This document shows positions 1 through 8,326 of a stretch of DNA of 64,000 nt, piece after piece. The stretch is from DASVXQ01 sp046727955 (lineage in GTDB: Bacteria; Actinomycetota; CALGFH01). The notes beneath the pieces are model-generated. The model saw nothing but the letters and a program-made list of their open reading frames with translations. It did not search any database and was not told the DNA's origin. The DNA lies in NCBI GenBank assembly GCA_046727955.1, contig JBKPDO010000127.1, positions 24,870-88,869 on the forward strand, given 5' to 3'. Made by a program: the position numbers and the translations under genes. Within the stretch, counting starts at the first letter, position 1, and each line of letters opens with the position of its first letter.

Positions 1-807
1 GGCGCTCACGTGCAGCCAGCTCGAGCCCCAGCGGGACAGCCCACGCACCTGCCTGCGCGGCAGGTCACAATTGGTCACCAGCGCGCCGATGCCCGGGAGG
101 CAGACCTGCCCGCCGTGGGTGTGGCCCGCCAGCACGAGCTGGTAGCCGCCGCGCTCGAAGGCGTCGAGGCTGTGCTGGTAGGGGCTGTGGACGACACCGA
201 TGCGCAGGCGCGTGCCGTTCCCGTCCGGCGAGGCCGCCACGGTCGGGTCGTCGAGGCGGATGTGTGGGTCGCTCATGCCCGCGAGCTCCAGCTCGCCGAG
301 CCGCGCACGCCGGTTGGACAGCACCAGCCAGCCCATGCGCTCGAGCCCGGCGACCAGCTCGCGCCACGGGTTGTGGGCCTTGGGCAGCCGGCGTGGCCGG
401 CCGGGGAGGAAATAGGCGAAGTAGTTCTTGAATCGTGGCGGGAAGTAGTCGTTGGAGCCGAGCACCGCGACCGCGCCCACACGCGGGTGGAAGCGGCGCA
501 GGGACTCGAGGACGACCTCGAGCGCGGCCGGCTCACCCAGGATGTCGCCGGTCACCACCACCAGGTCGACGGAGAGCCCGGCCAGCTCGGCGAGGAACCG
601 CTGCCGCCTCGAGTCGCGCGCCAGCAGGTGGAAGTCGCTCAGGTGGAGGATCCTGCACGGCGGCTGCCCGCGCTCGAGCACGGGGACGGTCTCGCGCCGC
701 AGCCGGTACCAGTGCCGCTCGACCAGAACGCCGTAGGCGACGCAGGTAGCCCCGGCCGCGGCGAGCGCGCCGACCACCGCGCCAGCACGAGTAGCCGTAT
801 CTCCCAC
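1..807 (-). CDS. Metallophosphoesterase, 3' end cut by window edge
   Basis: Calcineurin-like metallophosphoesterase; 269 codons are present and the C-terminus lies outside the window. A hydrophobic N-terminus (residues 8-28) suggests membrane anchoring. Metal-binding motifs appear in family order: LHLSDFH (54-60), VTGDI (85-89), GSND (117-120, replacing the usual GNHD), VHSPY, and GHTHGGQ near the end. The GTG start at 807 is chosen because the reading frame becomes protein-like there and GGAGGG lies just upstream on the minus strand. The resemblance is to the membrane-linked YaeI/Rv3683 type, which in mycobacteria neighbours PonA2, as here. The physiological substrate is unknown. The gene is divergent from the GatB/YqeY gene at 865. 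Confidence 0.85.
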   Translation of the reverse strand, partial: MGDTATRAGAVVGALAAAGATCVAYGVLVERHWYRLRRETVPVLERGQPPCRILHLSDFHLLARDSRRQRFLAELAGLSVDLVVVTGDILGEPAALEVVLESLRRFHPRVGAVAVLGSNDYFPPRFKNYFAYFLPGRPRRLPKAHNPWRELVAGLERMGWLVLSNRRARLGELELAGMSDPHIRLDDPTVAASPDGNGTRLRIGVVHSPYQHSLDAFERGGYQLVLAGHTHGGQVCLPGIGALVTNCDLPRRQVRGLSRWGSSWLHVSA

Positions 808-822
808 GTGCCCTCCACGTCC

Positions 823-852
823 TTGCTCCAGCGTGAACGCGCATTCTAGCGA
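823..852 (+). promoter_or_regulatory. Candidate sigma-A promoter of the GatB/YqeY gene
   Basis: TTGCTC (823-828) and TAGCGA (847-852) are separated by 18 bases. Only 12 bases separate this -10 from the ATG at 865, and there is no Shine-Dalgarno sequence in between, so the mRNA may be leaderless. Assigned by eye. Confidence 0.35.
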
Positions 853-864
853 TAGTCTCTGCGC

Positions 865-1317
865 ATGCTCAGCGACGACGTGCAGCAGGCCATGTTCGCG
901 GCGATGAAGGCGCGGCGGAGCGAAGAGGTGACGGCACTGCGCCTCGCCCTGTCCGCGCTTCGCTCGGCGGCCATCGAGGCACGCCGCGACCTCACCGACG
1001 ACGAGGCTGTGGCCGTGCTCCAGCGAGAGGTCAAGAACCGGCGCGAGGCGGAGCAGGTCTACCGCGACGCGGGACGCGCCGACCGGGCCGCCAGCGAGGC
1101 CCTCCAGGCCGAGGTCATGAGCCGCTTCCTGCCAGCTCCGCTGGAGCCGACCGAGCTGACCCGCATGGTCGACGAGGCGATCGCCGCGACCGGCGCAAGC
1201 AGCCCTAGGGAGCTCGGCAAGGTGATGGGCCGGGTCATGCCCGCGGTCCGCGGCCGTGCCGACGGCAACCAGGTCCGCCAGATGGTCCTCGACCGCCTCC
1301 AGGCGCGGCAGAGCTGA
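865..1317 (+). CDS. GatB/YqeY domain protein
   Basis: A 150-aa stand-alone GatB/YqeY-domain protein of the usual length for the family. The N-terminal helical half (MKARRSEEVTALRLALSAL) and the C-terminal tail (ELGKVMGRVMPAVRGRADG) match the YqeY pattern, which resembles the tRNA-binding tail of amidotransferase subunit GatB. The cellular role of the stand-alone form is not established. The ATG at 865 lacks a clear Shine-Dalgarno sequence and a -10-like element lies close upstream, so a leaderless transcript is possible. It is divergent from the metallophosphoesterase and convergent with the penicillin-binding protein; 1318-1483 shows nothing recognisable. Confidence 0.85.
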   Translation: MLSDDVQQAMFAAMKARRSEEVTALRLALSALRSAAIEARRDLTDDEAVAVLQREVKNRREAEQVYRDAGRADRAASEALQAEVMSRFLPAPLEPTELTRMVDEAIAATGASSPRELGKVMGRVMPAVRGRADGNQVRQMVLDRLQARQS

Positions 1318-1483
1318 CAGGCCACCCGCGGCTGGAGCGCTGGTCAAGTAGCCGGTTTTGAGGTGATTGGGTGGCCACCGGGGGCGGCGCGCAGGGCTGG
1401 GAGCTGCACGTATGGTCTGACGCTGCATACTGCGCCGCCTACTTGACCGGCGCTCTGTCAGGCAGACGGCGGCGAACCAGAGG

Positions 1484-3883
1484 TCAGGCCGTGGGCGGGG
1501 GCCCTGGACCGCCTCCGCCGCCACCCCCACCACCGCCCCGTCCACCCAGGCCGTCGCTGATGCCCAGGACGACGACGGTGCCTGGCGGCGCATCGCTGCC
1601 CGCCTTCGGCGACTGGTCGACGACCCGGCCGGCGGGAGCGCGGTCGTGCACCACCTGAGCCGAGGCCCCGTAGCCAGCGGCTCGCAGGATGGCGACGGCC
1701 TCGGCGAACGTCTTCCCCCGCACGTTTGGCACGCCCTTGCCCTTCTGCCCCGGGTCCGGCGGCCGGCCGTGCGGCGGCGCGGGGAAGCTCTCGACCGGCT
1801 GCCCCTGCAGGGCGGCCTCCATGTACTGGTGGAAGATCATCGCCGGCCAGGTGCCGCCGAACACCGGGCCGCCGCCGGGCCCGAGCGTGCGCATCGACGT
1901 AGGCTTCCTCGGGATCCCGACCCAGACCGAGGTGGCCAGCTGTGGGGTGAAGCCGTTGAAGAAGGCGCTCCTGTACAGGTCGGTGGTGCCGGTCTTGCCG
2001 GCGACCGGCCGGCCCGTGAGAGCGGCCCTCGTGCCCGTTCCGCTGGTCACGACGGCGCGAAGAATGTCAACGGTCTGGTTCGCGATGCCGGGCTCGACCA
2101 CCTGCTGACAGTCCGGCTTCTGCTTGAACAGGGTCTTGCCGTCAGCGCCGATGATCCTGTCGATCGAGTAGGCCTTGCAGCGGACGCCCTGGTTGGCGAG
2201 GGCGCCGTAGGCGCTCGCCATGTCCAGGACGGACACCTCCTTGGCGCCGAGCACCAGCGAGCAGACGTTCCAGTTGCTGTAGTTGATGCTCTCCGCCCTG
2301 TACGCGTCCTTCTCCGCCTTGGAAGCATCGGGTCCCGGCGGCGCTCCCGGCGGTTTCGGGGCGTTGCTGATGCCCATGCGGCGGGCGACCTCGAGGCCGT
2401 GCGACGGTCCCACCTTCACCGCCAGCTGCGCGAAGTAGGTGTTCACCGAGTGGATGGTGGCGGTGTAGAGGTTGTAGTTCCCGGCCTCGGCAGGGTCCGC
2501 GTTGCCGGGCTCGCCGCCGCCCCATCCCGGACACTTGCCGCCGACCTGGTTCGTGATCGCGGGTGGGGCGAAGAAGGTGGTCGAGGTCGGCAGCCCCTCC
2601 TCCAGCGCGGCCACGATGAAGAACGTCTTGAACGACGAGCCAGGCTGCATGCCGAGACTGCCGTTCCTGAGCGTCGCCAGGTTCACCTTGGACTTCTTGT
2701 AGTCCTTGCCACTCACCAGCGCGACGATCTGGCCGGTCTTCGGGTCGACGCTGGCAAGTGCGCCGTCGATCCTGCTGTCGCGCTGCGAGGGCTCCTGGAG
2801 CTGGTCCCGGACAGCGGCCTCGGACTGCTGCTGTCTGGTCGGGTTCAGGGTGGTGTAGATCTTCAGGCCGCCCTGGAAGAGCAGCTTCTTGCGTCGATCG
2901 CTGCCGACCGCGCCCAGCGCTTTGTCGTAGGCGGGGTCGTTCAGCAGCAGGCTACGCACGTAGTCGACGAAGAAGGGCTGGCTGACGCTCAGCTTGAAGG
3001 AGCTGACGTGCAGCTTCTCCTTCTTGGCCGTGGCCACGTCGTCGGGCTTGGCGAAGCCGAGCTGCTGCATGCGGTCGAGGACCAGGTCGCGCCTCGGCAG
3101 GTTGGCCTTGGGCTTGGTCGGCTTGTAGACCTCGGGAGACTTGATGGTCGCGGCCAGCGAGGCGGCCTCCGACAGGCTGAGCTTGGAGACCGCCTTGCCG
3201 CCGAAGTAGTGCTGCGCGGCGGCGCCCACGCCGTAGGTGCCCTCGCCGAAGGCGACCGCGTTCAGGTACGCCTCCAGGATCTGGTTCTTGGTCATCTGCT
3301 TCTCGAGCTGGACCGCGTACATCGCCTCGCGGATCTTGCGGTCGAGCGTCTCCGACGAGTCGTTCAGCACGATGGTCTTCACGTACTGCTGCGTCAGGGT
3401 GCTGCCGCCCTGCTCGATCGTGCCGGCCTTGAGGTCGGCCACGGCCGCGCGGGCGATGCCTCGGAAGTCGACGCCGCTGTGCTCGTAGAAGCGGTCGTCC
3501 TCGATGGCCACCACCGCGTCCCTCAGGTACTTGGGGATCTGCTTGAGCGGCACGTATACCCGGTTCTCGTCGAACAGGGTGGCGAGCCTGGAGCCGTTGG
3601 CGGCGTAGATGTTCGACCGCTGCGCGAGCGGGCCGACCTTGGGCAGCGGCGGGACGTCGCCGAGCCGCCTGGCCGTGTCCCGCACCAGCGCCCCGGCGGG
3701 CACGACGACAGGCAGCGCCGTCAGCGCGAGGAGCAGCGCCATCACGACGCCCACCCCGATCATCCCGCCGAGCCTGGTGCTCAGAAGGGCGGCAATCCTC
3801 GCCCCGACAACGCCTCGGCCAGCACTTCGACGCCTACGCTGAGGGGCCGGAATGCGCGGATTGGGGTAGTGGGCGTCCGCCAT
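1484..3883 (-). CDS. Bifunctional class A penicillin-binding protein with PASTA domain
   Basis: A 799-aa peptidoglycan synthase. After a basic cytoplasmic tail and one membrane helix (about 38-60) comes a GT51 glycosyltransferase domain with EDDRFYEHSGVDF, GGSTLTQQ and QILEAYLNAVAFG. The transpeptidase domain has SSFK (catalytic Ser), SVN and KTGTT. One PASTA domain follows (VPNVRGKTFAEAVAILRAAG onward), then a glycine/proline run near the C-terminus. The architecture and the neighbouring metallophosphoesterase and WhiB/ArsA genes match mycobacterial PonA2. The poly-glycine run (about ten Gly) comes from a cytosine tract at 1505-1540 that could be prone to slippage. The ATG start at 3883 faces the MscS gene across a short shared promoter region. 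Confidence 0.95.
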   Translation of the reverse strand: MADAHYPNPRIPAPQRRRRSAGRGVVGARIAALLSTRLGGMIGVGVVMALLLALTALPVVVPAGALVRDTARRLGDVPPLPKVGPLAQRSNIYAANGSRLATLFDENRVYVPLKQIPKYLRDAVVAIEDDRFYEHSGVDFRGIARAAVADLKAGTIEQGGSTLTQQYVKTIVLNDSSETLDRKIREAMYAVQLEKQMTKNQILEAYLNAVAFGEGTYGVGAAAQHYFGGKAVSKLSLSEAASLAATIKSPEVYKPTKPKANLPRRDLVLDRMQQLGFAKPDDVATAKKEKLHVSSFKLSVSQPFFVDYVRSLLLNDPAYDKALGAVGSDRRKKLLFQGGLKIYTTLNPTRQQQSEAAVRDQLQEPSQRDSRIDGALASVDPKTGQIVALVSGKDYKKSKVNLATLRNGSLGMQPGSSFKTFFIVAALEEGLPTSTTFFAPPAITNQVGGKCPGWGGGEPGNADPAEAGNYNLYTATIHSVNTYFAQLAVKVGPSHGLEVARRMGISNAPKPPGAPPGPDASKAEKDAYRAESINYSNWNVCSLVLGAKEVSVLDMASAYGALANQGVRCKAYSIDRIIGADGKTLFKQKPDCQQVVEPGIANQTVDILRAVVTSGTGTRAALTGRPVAGKTGTTDLYRSAFFNGFTPQLATSVWVGIPRKPTSMRTLGPGGGPVFGGTWPAMIFHQYMEAALQGQPVESFPAPPHGRPPDPGQKGKGVPNVRGKTFAEAVAILRAAGYGASAQVVHDRAPAGRVVDQSPKAGSDAPPGTVVVLGISDGLGGRGGGGGGGGGGPGPPPTA

Positions 3884-4028
3884 GGCTCACCGGTATAGCA
3901 CACTCAAAAGAATTCGGGCTGGCACCGACCAAAGTAGCTGGGATGATAGGTTTGACAGCCGAAGCCGGCAAGCCGGCACCCACAGCCGCTCAGCGATCAG
4001 GAGGCGTCCGAGACTGCTCGACCTCGAC

Positions 4029-4919
4029 GTGAACAAGGCAGACGCCCTCGGTCCGGTGGCCCAGGTCCAGTCGACCGCCGAGCGGTTTGTCGGAGCCTTC
4101 AAGCACTACGCCGACCGGTTCATCGACCACCTTCCCGACCTGATCACCGCGGTCGTGTTCCTGGTCATCACCGTGCTGCTCGCCCGCCTGGTCAGGCGTG
4201 GGGTCGAGGCTGCCCTGCGTCGTACCTCGACCGAGACCTACGTCAACCTGCTCGTCGCCAAGCTGGCCTACTTCGGCGTCATGATCCTGGGCGTCGTCGT
4301 GGCGCTGTCGCTGGGCGGCGTCAACCTGGGTGTGCTGGTGGGCAGCCTCGGGCTGGCCACGGTGGCGCTCGGCTTCGCCCTGCAGGACATCGTGAGCAAC
4401 TTCGTTGCTGGCATCGTGCTGCTGCTGGAGCACCCATTCACCAGAGGCGACCAGATCGCGGTGGCAAACGGCCAGGGCGAGGTGCAGGGGACGGTGGAGG
4501 ACATCCGCGTGCGGGCGACCCAGCTCCGCGCGGACGACGGCGAGCAGGTGCTGGTGCCGAACAAGATCCTGTTTACCAACGTGCTGACCAACTCGACCGC
4601 GACCATGCAGCGGCGCGTCGAGGTCACCGTGAGCGTGCCGCCGGGCACGGACCCCCGGCGGGCGCGTGCAGAGCTGCTCCAGGCCGCGGGCTCCGTGGAG
4701 GGCGCGGGCGAGCCACGCCTGCTGCTGCAGGACCTCGGCGAGGACAAAATGGAGCTGCTCCTGGAGTTCTGGGTCGATCCCCGCCGCCACGACCTGCAGC
4801 GGGTGCGCAGCGAGGCGCTGGAGGCGGCCCAGGGGGTGCTGGCCCGGTCCCACACGGAGCTGATGGCTTCCCAGGACGGCGCCGGCGCCGGCGCATCGGA
4901 CGACGAGAAGGCAGGATGA
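4029..4919 (+). CDS. MscS-family mechanosensitive channel
   Basis: Small-conductance mechanosensitive channel, about 296 aa. Transmembrane helices cover roughly residues 30-120. The pore-lining helix region reads GLATVALGFALQDIVSNF, followed by the beta domain signature PFTRGDQI, the VEDIRVRATQLR strand and VLVPNKI. It would release solutes on hypo-osmotic shock. The start is uncertain: GTG at 4029 is used. AGGAGG lies about 18 bases upstream, which would fit an in-frame CTG at 4017 better, and an ATG at 3882 would overlap the divergent penicillin-binding protein start. The stop overlaps the next gene in ATGA, implying translational coupling. Confidence 0.87.
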   Translation: MNKADALGPVAQVQSTAERFVGAFKHYADRFIDHLPDLITAVVFLVITVLLARLVRRGVEAALRRTSTETYVNLLVAKLAYFGVMILGVVVALSLGGVNLGVLVGSLGLATVALGFALQDIVSNFVAGIVLLLEHPFTRGDQIAVANGQGEVQGTVEDIRVRATQLRADDGEQVLVPNKILFTNVLTNSTATMQRRVEVTVSVPPGTDPRRARAELLQAAGSVEGAGEPRLLLQDLGEDKMELLLEFWVDPRRHDLQRVRSEALEAAQGVLARSHTELMASQDGAGAGASDDEKAG

Positions 4920-5533
4920 CCGCGATCAAGGGCCCTTCACTCGGCGACCTCCGGACCACGCTGGCCCGGCAGGTCGAGACGCTCGCCGGCCGTCTGGGGG
5001 GCTGGTCGTCGAGCGACTGGGACGAGCCCTCCGCCAACGCGGGCCGGAGCAACACCGACACGGTGCGGCACCTGATCGACGCCCTGAGCTCGTACGCGAC
5101 CGGGGTGGAGCAGCGCGAGGAGCCCGCGCGCCCGTCGTTCGAGGAGCCGGCCGACTTCGCGGCCGCACCGCCCGCACGACTGCCCCGCCTGCTCGCCGGC
5201 GCCGGTGAGCGCCTGGTGGAGTCCCTGGGCAAGACGGAGCCGGCGGAGCTGGTCTGGCATCCTCGGCACCGTTTCTCCGCCCGCACGATGGCGGCGGCGG
5301 CGCTGTGCGAGGTGGTTCTGCGCCGCTGGGACCTCACCGGCCCGGGCGACCGCGGTCCCGAGCCGCGGGCGGCCCGCCTGGTGCTGCAGGGCGTGTTCGC
5401 CTCCCAGGACGATTCCTCGGCCAGCCCGATCGCGCTGCTGCTGCACGTCGCCGGCCGGGTCCGCATGGAAGACCGCCCCGGCTGGAAAGGCGAAGACTGG
5501 CACTGGGATATTCCGGACGAAGCGCCGAGCTGA
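4916..5533 (+). CDS. DinB/maleylpyruvate-isomerase-like (MDMPI) family protein
   Basis: A 205-aa protein resembling the actinobacterial DinB-fold MDMPI family, many members of which are mycothiol-dependent enzymes. The N-terminal half is helical, with a SNTDTVRHLIDALSSYA stretch where family members carry a metal-binding His; the C-terminal part reads LLLHVAGRVRMEDRPGWKGE. The specific substrate cannot be read from the sequence. The start overlaps the MscS stop by ATGA, so the two are cotranslated. Downstream lies a palindromic repeat array that may end the transcript. Confidence 0.7.
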   Translation: MTAIKGPSLGDLRTTLARQVETLAGRLGGWSSSDWDEPSANAGRSNTDTVRHLIDALSSYATGVEQREEPARPSFEEPADFAAAPPARLPRLLAGAGERLVESLGKTEPAELVWHPRHRFSARTMAAAALCEVVLRRWDLTGPGDRGPEPRAARLVLQGVFASQDDSSASPIALLLHVAGRVRMEDRPGWKGEDWHWDIPDEAPS

Positions 5534-5569
5534 GTGACTCCGCTGGCAGCCTCCCCACCCACAGCCCCG

Positions 5570-5808
5570 ATCCATGTAGGGGGAGCTCGCTCCCCCCACG
5601 GCGCGCGCTCCGCGCGCCGGAGCAGATCGATCCATGCGGGGGGAGCTCGCTCCCCCCACGGCGCGCGCTCCGCGCGCCGGAGCAGATCGATCCATGCGGG
5701 GGGAGCTCGCTCCCCCCACGGCGCGCGCTCCGCGCGCCGGGGCAGATCGATCAATGTGGGGGGAGCTCGCTCCCCCCGCGCCCCCCACGAGCGCCTGTGC
5801 CGTGGTCG
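5570..5808. repeat. 60-bp tandem array of GC-rich palindromic modules
   Basis: Three nearly identical 60-bp units (from about 5573, 5633 and 5693) and a partial fourth unit. Each unit holds two hairpins. Module B is the GGGGGAGCTCGCTCCCCC palindrome inside CCATG...CCACGG. Module C is the GGCGCGCGCTCCGCGCGCC palindrome. The array ends at about 5808 with an inverted copy of module A (GAGCGCCTGTGCCGTGG). This fills the 291-base gap between the MDMPI-like gene and the convergent NfeD gene. The same modules recur near 9.6, 29.2, 35.9, 58.1 and 60.2 kb. Confidence 0.95.
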
Positions 5809-5824
5809 CCCCTTTCGCCGATGG

Positions 5825-7237
5825 CTAATCCTTGGAAGCCGGCCTTGCGGGCCGTAATCGCTTTCGCTCCGGTCGCACGGCGCCAGCGTCCTCCGCGCTG
5901 ACCTGGAGGACGCCGTTCGCCACCGAGTCGACCCGCACCCGCTGTCCGGTCGGCAGCAGCCCGCCGCCGGCGAGCTCCGCCCGCCAGACCGCGCCGTCGA
6001 TCACCACGATCCCCCCCGGATTGAGGACGCTGCGCACCACGCCGTGAGCGCCGACCAGGGCCTCCGTGCCCCTCGGTGCCTGGCGCTGCGAGCGCAGCAC
6101 CATCGTCAGGATTACCACGAACCACGCCACTGACCAGAGCGTCCCGAGCACCGCCAGCCGACCGTCGACCCTGAGCAATGGGGAGGGACTGGAGAACAGC
6201 CACCACGAGCCAGTCCCGGTAAGCGCGGCCGCGACCACAGTGAGCAGGCCCAGCCCGCCCCGCGCGGTATCGGCGGTGAACGCCGCCGTGCCCGCGACCA
6301 GCGCGATCAGCGCGACCCAGTTGGTCGGCAGCACTACCAGCGAGTACACCGCGAGCAGGGCGACGAGCAGCCCGGCGATCCCGGCGACGCCGAAGCCAGG
6401 CTGGAACCACTCGAAGGAGAGGCAGGCCGCGGCGGCGAGGATCAGCAGGTAGGCCAGGGTCGGGTTGGCCAGCCCGTGGCGGACCCGGTCGAGCAGCGAG
6501 GGCGACAGGAAACGGACCTGGAAGCCGGTCACCTCGAGCGTGCGGCCGTCCGCCTGGCGGCCGTCCGCCTGGCGGCCGTCGAGCTGGCGCACCGCGTCGG
6601 GCAGGGACTCGGCCTGGTAGTCGGCAAGCCCCGAGGCCTCGGCGCGGGCGCCGTCGACGGTGGCGCGCTCGATCTCGACGGGCATCCCGGAGTCCCTGAA
6701 CTGCGCCACCTCGGCGCGATCGTCGCGGCCACGGCCCAGGTCGGCGGGCAGCGCCGGGCCGATACGCGCCTGGCGGCTCACGGCGACCACGTCAGCCCTG
6801 GAGAGCAGGAAGGCATCGGCGCCCGCCGCCTTGGCCGCCCGCGGACCGACCCACACGGCTACCGGCACCTTGGCCTCGGCCACCACGCGAGCGGCCTGGG
6901 CGGGATCGACCCCGAGCCCACCGAAACCGTCGAGCTGCACCAGGAGCACCCGGGCGCCACGGCGCTCGGCGTCGGCCAACGCGCGGCGCAGCGCCCCGAG
7001 CAGGCTGCGGTCGAGCACACCGGAGAGATCGAAGACCTCGACGGTCGGACCCGCGACGGCCTGGCCAAGGGCGTGCGAGGCCGCCACGGCCGGAGACGCA
7101 CCGGCGCCCGAGGCACCCGGGACGGCACGCCCCGAGGGCGCCTGGGCCGCGGCGGCCGGGGACGCTCCCAGGCCCACCAGCAGCGCGACCAGTGCGCCGA
7201 GGCAGAGAGCGTGGAGGAAGCGGAGGAGGCGGTTCAT
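5825..7237 (-). CDS. NfeD-family membrane protein with ClpP/SppA-like domain
   Basis: A 470-aa long-form NfeD protein. There is a signal peptide (MNRLLRFLHALCLGALVALL, Ala-rich cleavage region). A shortened SppA/ClpP-like extracytoplasmic domain follows (VLLVQLDGFGGLGVDPAQAA, PVAVWVGPRAAKAAGADAF). Four or so membrane helices follow (about 265-385), then a C-terminal OB-fold domain (GAHGVVRSVLNPGGIVVIDGAVWRAE, split here by reading). The usual SppA motif carrying the catalytic serine is not obvious, so protease activity is doubtful. A short QADGR duplication lies mid-protein. NfeD proteins pair with SPFH proteins, and one is encoded nearby at 9783. The ATG at 7237 is chosen because a signal peptide begins there. 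Confidence 0.85.
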   Translation of the reverse strand: MNRLLRFLHALCLGALVALLVGLGASPAAAAQAPSGRAVPGASGAGASPAVAASHALGQAVAGPTVEVFDLSGVLDRSLLGALRRALADAERRGARVLLVQLDGFGGLGVDPAQAARVVAEAKVPVAVWVGPRAAKAAGADAFLLSRADVVAVSRQARIGPALPADLGRGRDDRAEVAQFRDSGMPVEIERATVDGARAEASGLADYQAESLPDAVRQLDGRQADGRQADGRTLEVTGFQVRFLSPSLLDRVRHGLANPTLAYLLILAAAACLSFEWFQPGFGVAGIAGLLVALLAVYSLVVLPTNWVALIALVAGTAAFTADTARGGLGLLTVVAAALTGTGSWWLFSSPSPLLRVDGRLAVLGTLWSVAWFVVILTMVLRSQRQAPRGTEALVGAHGVVRSVLNPGGIVVIDGAVWRAELAGGGLLPTGQRVRVDSVANGVLQVSAEDAGAVRPERKRLRPARPASKD

Positions 7238-7345
7238 GGCCGGGCCATTGTTCCCGCGCGCAACTGGAGCCACAACCCCGTGAGGAGGATCTGTGGAAAA
7301 CCTGCAGGGCCCTGTTTGGGTGAAGGCAGCTACGATGGCGACCTT

Positions 7346-8326
7346 ATGCCTCTCGACGTGCTCGATCGGGCCCGGCTGGTGGTGGTGACGGGCAAGGGCG
7401 GAACCGGGAAGACCACGGTTGCCGCCGCCCTCGCCGTCGCCGCTGGGCGCCGCGGCCGCCGCACCCTGCTGACGGAGGTCGAGGGTCGCCAGGGTCTGGC
7501 CGCGCTGTTCGGCCGGCGCTCGCTCGGCTACAAGGAGACCCGCCTGGGCGAGGGGCTCAACGGGCTGGCCGTCGACCCCGAGCGGGCCTTGCGCGAGTAC
7601 CTCGGCCGCTACGGCTTCGCGCCGCTCGCCAGGCTGCTCTCCTGGGCCAGGCTCACGACCTTCGTCACCGCCGCCGCGCCCGGCCTCGGGGACATCCTGC
7701 TGGTCGGCAAGGTCTGGGAGGCGGCCACCCGCAGTCAGGGCAAGCGGCCGGTCTACGACCTGGTCGTCCTGGACGCCCCACCCACCGGCAGGGTGATCCC
7801 CTTCCTGCGCGCCCCTGAGACTGTTGCGGAGCTGGCCCGGGTCGGGCCCCTCCGGCGCCAGGCCGATCGCGTCAGGGACCTGCTCGACGACCCAGAGCAG
7901 ACCACACTGCTGCTGACCTGCATACCCGAGGAGCTGCCGGTGACCGAGACGCTGGAGGCGGCGGCGGCCCTCCGCGCCGCCGAGCTGCCCCTCGCCGCAG
8001 CGGTGGTCGGGCAGGTGACCGAAGACCGGCTCGCCAGCCGCGGGGGACGCCTGCCTGGCCTCGCCGGGGACCCCTCTCCGCTCGCCGCCGCGGCCAAGCG
8101 GGCCGACCTGGAGTTGACTGAGGAGGCGCTCGCCGCGCTGGTCGCCGAGGGCCGGGACCGCCAGCGCCAGATCGCCCGCGAGCGTCGCCTGCTCAAGGAG
8201 CTCCGCGCCGGGCTCGGCGGGCTGCCCGTGGTCGAGCTGCCGCTGCTGTCGGGCGGCACGACCAGCCCGGACGCGATCCACACCCTGGCGGACCGGCTCG
8301 CCGCCTCCGACCTGGCACGGCGATGA
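7346..8326 (+). CDS. ArsA/GET3-like ATPase, first of a pair
   Basis: A 326-aa P-loop ATPase of the ArsA/GET3 family. The deviant Walker A is GKGGTGKTT (16-24), including the signature lysine; a switch-like VLDAPPTGRVIPFL motif lies mid-protein. Its stop overlaps the next gene's start (ATGA), and the partner is another ArsA-like ATPase, as in the mycobacterial Rv3679/Rv3680 pair, which acts as a heteromer. ArsB, ArsD and arsenic genes are absent, so arsenite export is unlikely. The ATG at 7346 is ten bases after a TACGAT hexamer, with no Shine-Dalgarno sequence between, consistent with a leaderless mRNA. The gene is divergent from nfeD. Confidence 0.88.
   Translation: MPLDVLDRARLVVVTGKGGTGKTTVAAALAVAAGRRGRRTLLTEVEGRQGLAALFGRRSLGYKETRLGEGLNGLAVDPERALREYLGRYGFAPLARLLSWARLTTFVTAAAPGLGDILLVGKVWEAATRSQGKRPVYDLVVLDAPPTGRVIPFLRAPETVAELARVGPLRRQADRVRDLLDDPEQTTLLLTCIPEELPVTETLEAAAALRAAELPLAAAVVGQVTEDRLASRGGRLPGLAGDPSPLAAAAKRADLELTEEALAALVAEGRDRQRQIARERRLLKELRAGLGGLPVVELPLLSGGTTSPDAIHTLADRLAASDLARR

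Noticed and set aside
10..849. Long plus-strand open frame
   Set aside because: It is the antisense of the metallophosphoesterase and its composition is not protein-like.
1646..3898. Long plus-strand open frame opposite the penicillin-binding protein
   Set aside because: High GC leaves antisense frames open; the minus-strand protein has all the catalytic motifs.
5570..5808. CRISPR array
   Set aside because: The period is regular, but the units are identical throughout with no unique spacers.
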